Shown here: positions 36,492-36,721 of the stretch, piece after piece
How positions within the stretch are numbered: position 1 is the stretch's first letter
Layout of the letters: each line of letters begins with the position of its first letter
DNA from: Gammaproteobacteria bacterium
GTDB lineage: Bacteria; Pseudomonadota; Gammaproteobacteria; RBG-16-57-12
DNA: 36,721 nt
Reading direction: 5' to 3'
NCBI GenBank assembly: GCA_022712945.1
Contig: JAFLJP010000046.1
Coordinates: forward strand, 1 to 36,721
Translations under genes and position numbers: made by a program
Notes under the pieces: model-generated
The model's database searches: none
Told to the model about the DNA's origin: nothing
Seen by the model: only the letters and a program-made list of their open reading frames with translations

Positions 36492-36698
36492 CTACGCATC
36501 AAGATCGGGGATAAGGCGGCTCTCAAGCCGGGAGATCTGGTCTTTAATCGCCAGTTTACGTTTTTTCATTCGACACAACAGTAGCTGATTCTGGCTTCGC
36601 TCATGAGCCATGCTATCAATCACATCATCCAGGTCGCGGTGTTCGAGGCGTAACACCTCCAACCACTGTTTTAAATTAACCATTTCACTTTCATGCAT
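36492..36698 (-). CDS. DUF465 (YdcH-like) small protein
   Basis: The 68-residue helical hairpin protein has the YdcH/DUF465 pattern: LRLEHRDLDDVIDSM in the first helix and MKKRKLAIKDQISRLES in the second. Members are small cytoplasmic proteins of unknown function. ATG 36698 has GGAG at about ten bases; a second ATG five codons in is possible. It lies 176 bases upstream of the kinase on the same strand, and its own upstream region runs off the window. Confidence 0.88.
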   Translation of the reverse strand: MHESEMVNLKQWLEVLRLEHRDLDDVIDSMAHERSQNQLLLCRMKKRKLAIKDQISRLESRLIPDLDA

Positions 36699-36721
36699 CG
36701 GATTGGCACTCCATCATCGAC

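Overview
The window reads as chromosomal DNA of a free-living or facultatively symbiotic gammaproteobacterium, of a kind rich in c-type cytochromes and signalling genes. The evidence is conserved gene neighbourhoods: tyrS / M23 peptidase / anmK / erpA / argC beside a probable rRNA operon (the layout known from Pseudomonas), priA-argS-SPOR gene, nth-DUF1841, and rlmKL-slyX. No prophage, plasmid or CRISPR signal was seen. The genus cannot be named from the sequence alone.

Layout. Positions 1-250 hold three tandem, near-consensus sigma-70 promoters firing off the left edge, very probably the promoters of an rRNA operon. Positions 320-4257 hold tyrS and, divergently, the wall-recycling pair mepM-like/anmK. 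A minus-strand run from 10483 to 4316 carries two triheme cytochrome frames, argC, a membrane coiled-coil protein (DUF6776-like), a bactofilin, erpA and a short citrate synthase. A 167-bp hairpin MITE sits between these cytochromes and a divergent pentaheme cytochrome plus NHL-propeller lipoprotein (10902-12814). Then come SPOR-argS-priA (minus), a 1022-residue Ig-like surface lipoprotein containing about 30 contiguous EF-hand-type calcium loops (17863-20931, minus), nth-DUF1841, argG, DUF3025, rlmKL-slyX, and a three-gene two-component operon (36315 to 27066, minus). That operon has a giant hybrid kinase with four periplasmic solute-binding domains, a REC-kinase-REC protein and a REC-HD-GYP phosphodiesterase. 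A DUF465 (YdcH-like) gene closes the window.

Most unusual points: (1) the two triheme cytochrome frames are separated only by a run of ten A residues at a potential -1 slippery site, and the second frame has no signal peptide, ATG or ribosome binding site, so they may be one six-heme protein made by slippage; (2) the calcium-loop array is very long, perfectly phased and splits an Ig-like domain; (3) the sensor kinase has four tandem Venus-flytrap domains, two being recent duplicates; (4) a multiheme cytochrome/NHL lipoprotein locus is organised around a MITE; (5) there are several in-frame G/C homopolymers of 9-10 bases.

How the genes fit together: most are housekeeping (tRNA charging, Fe-S maturation, arginine synthesis, DNA repair and restart, rRNA methylation). 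The accessory layer is periplasmic electron transfer (8349-12814), a calcium-binding surface protein, and a multi-sensor phosphorelay likely ending in c-di-GMP hydrolysis. Functions are assigned by recognising motifs and families by eye; no database search was run.
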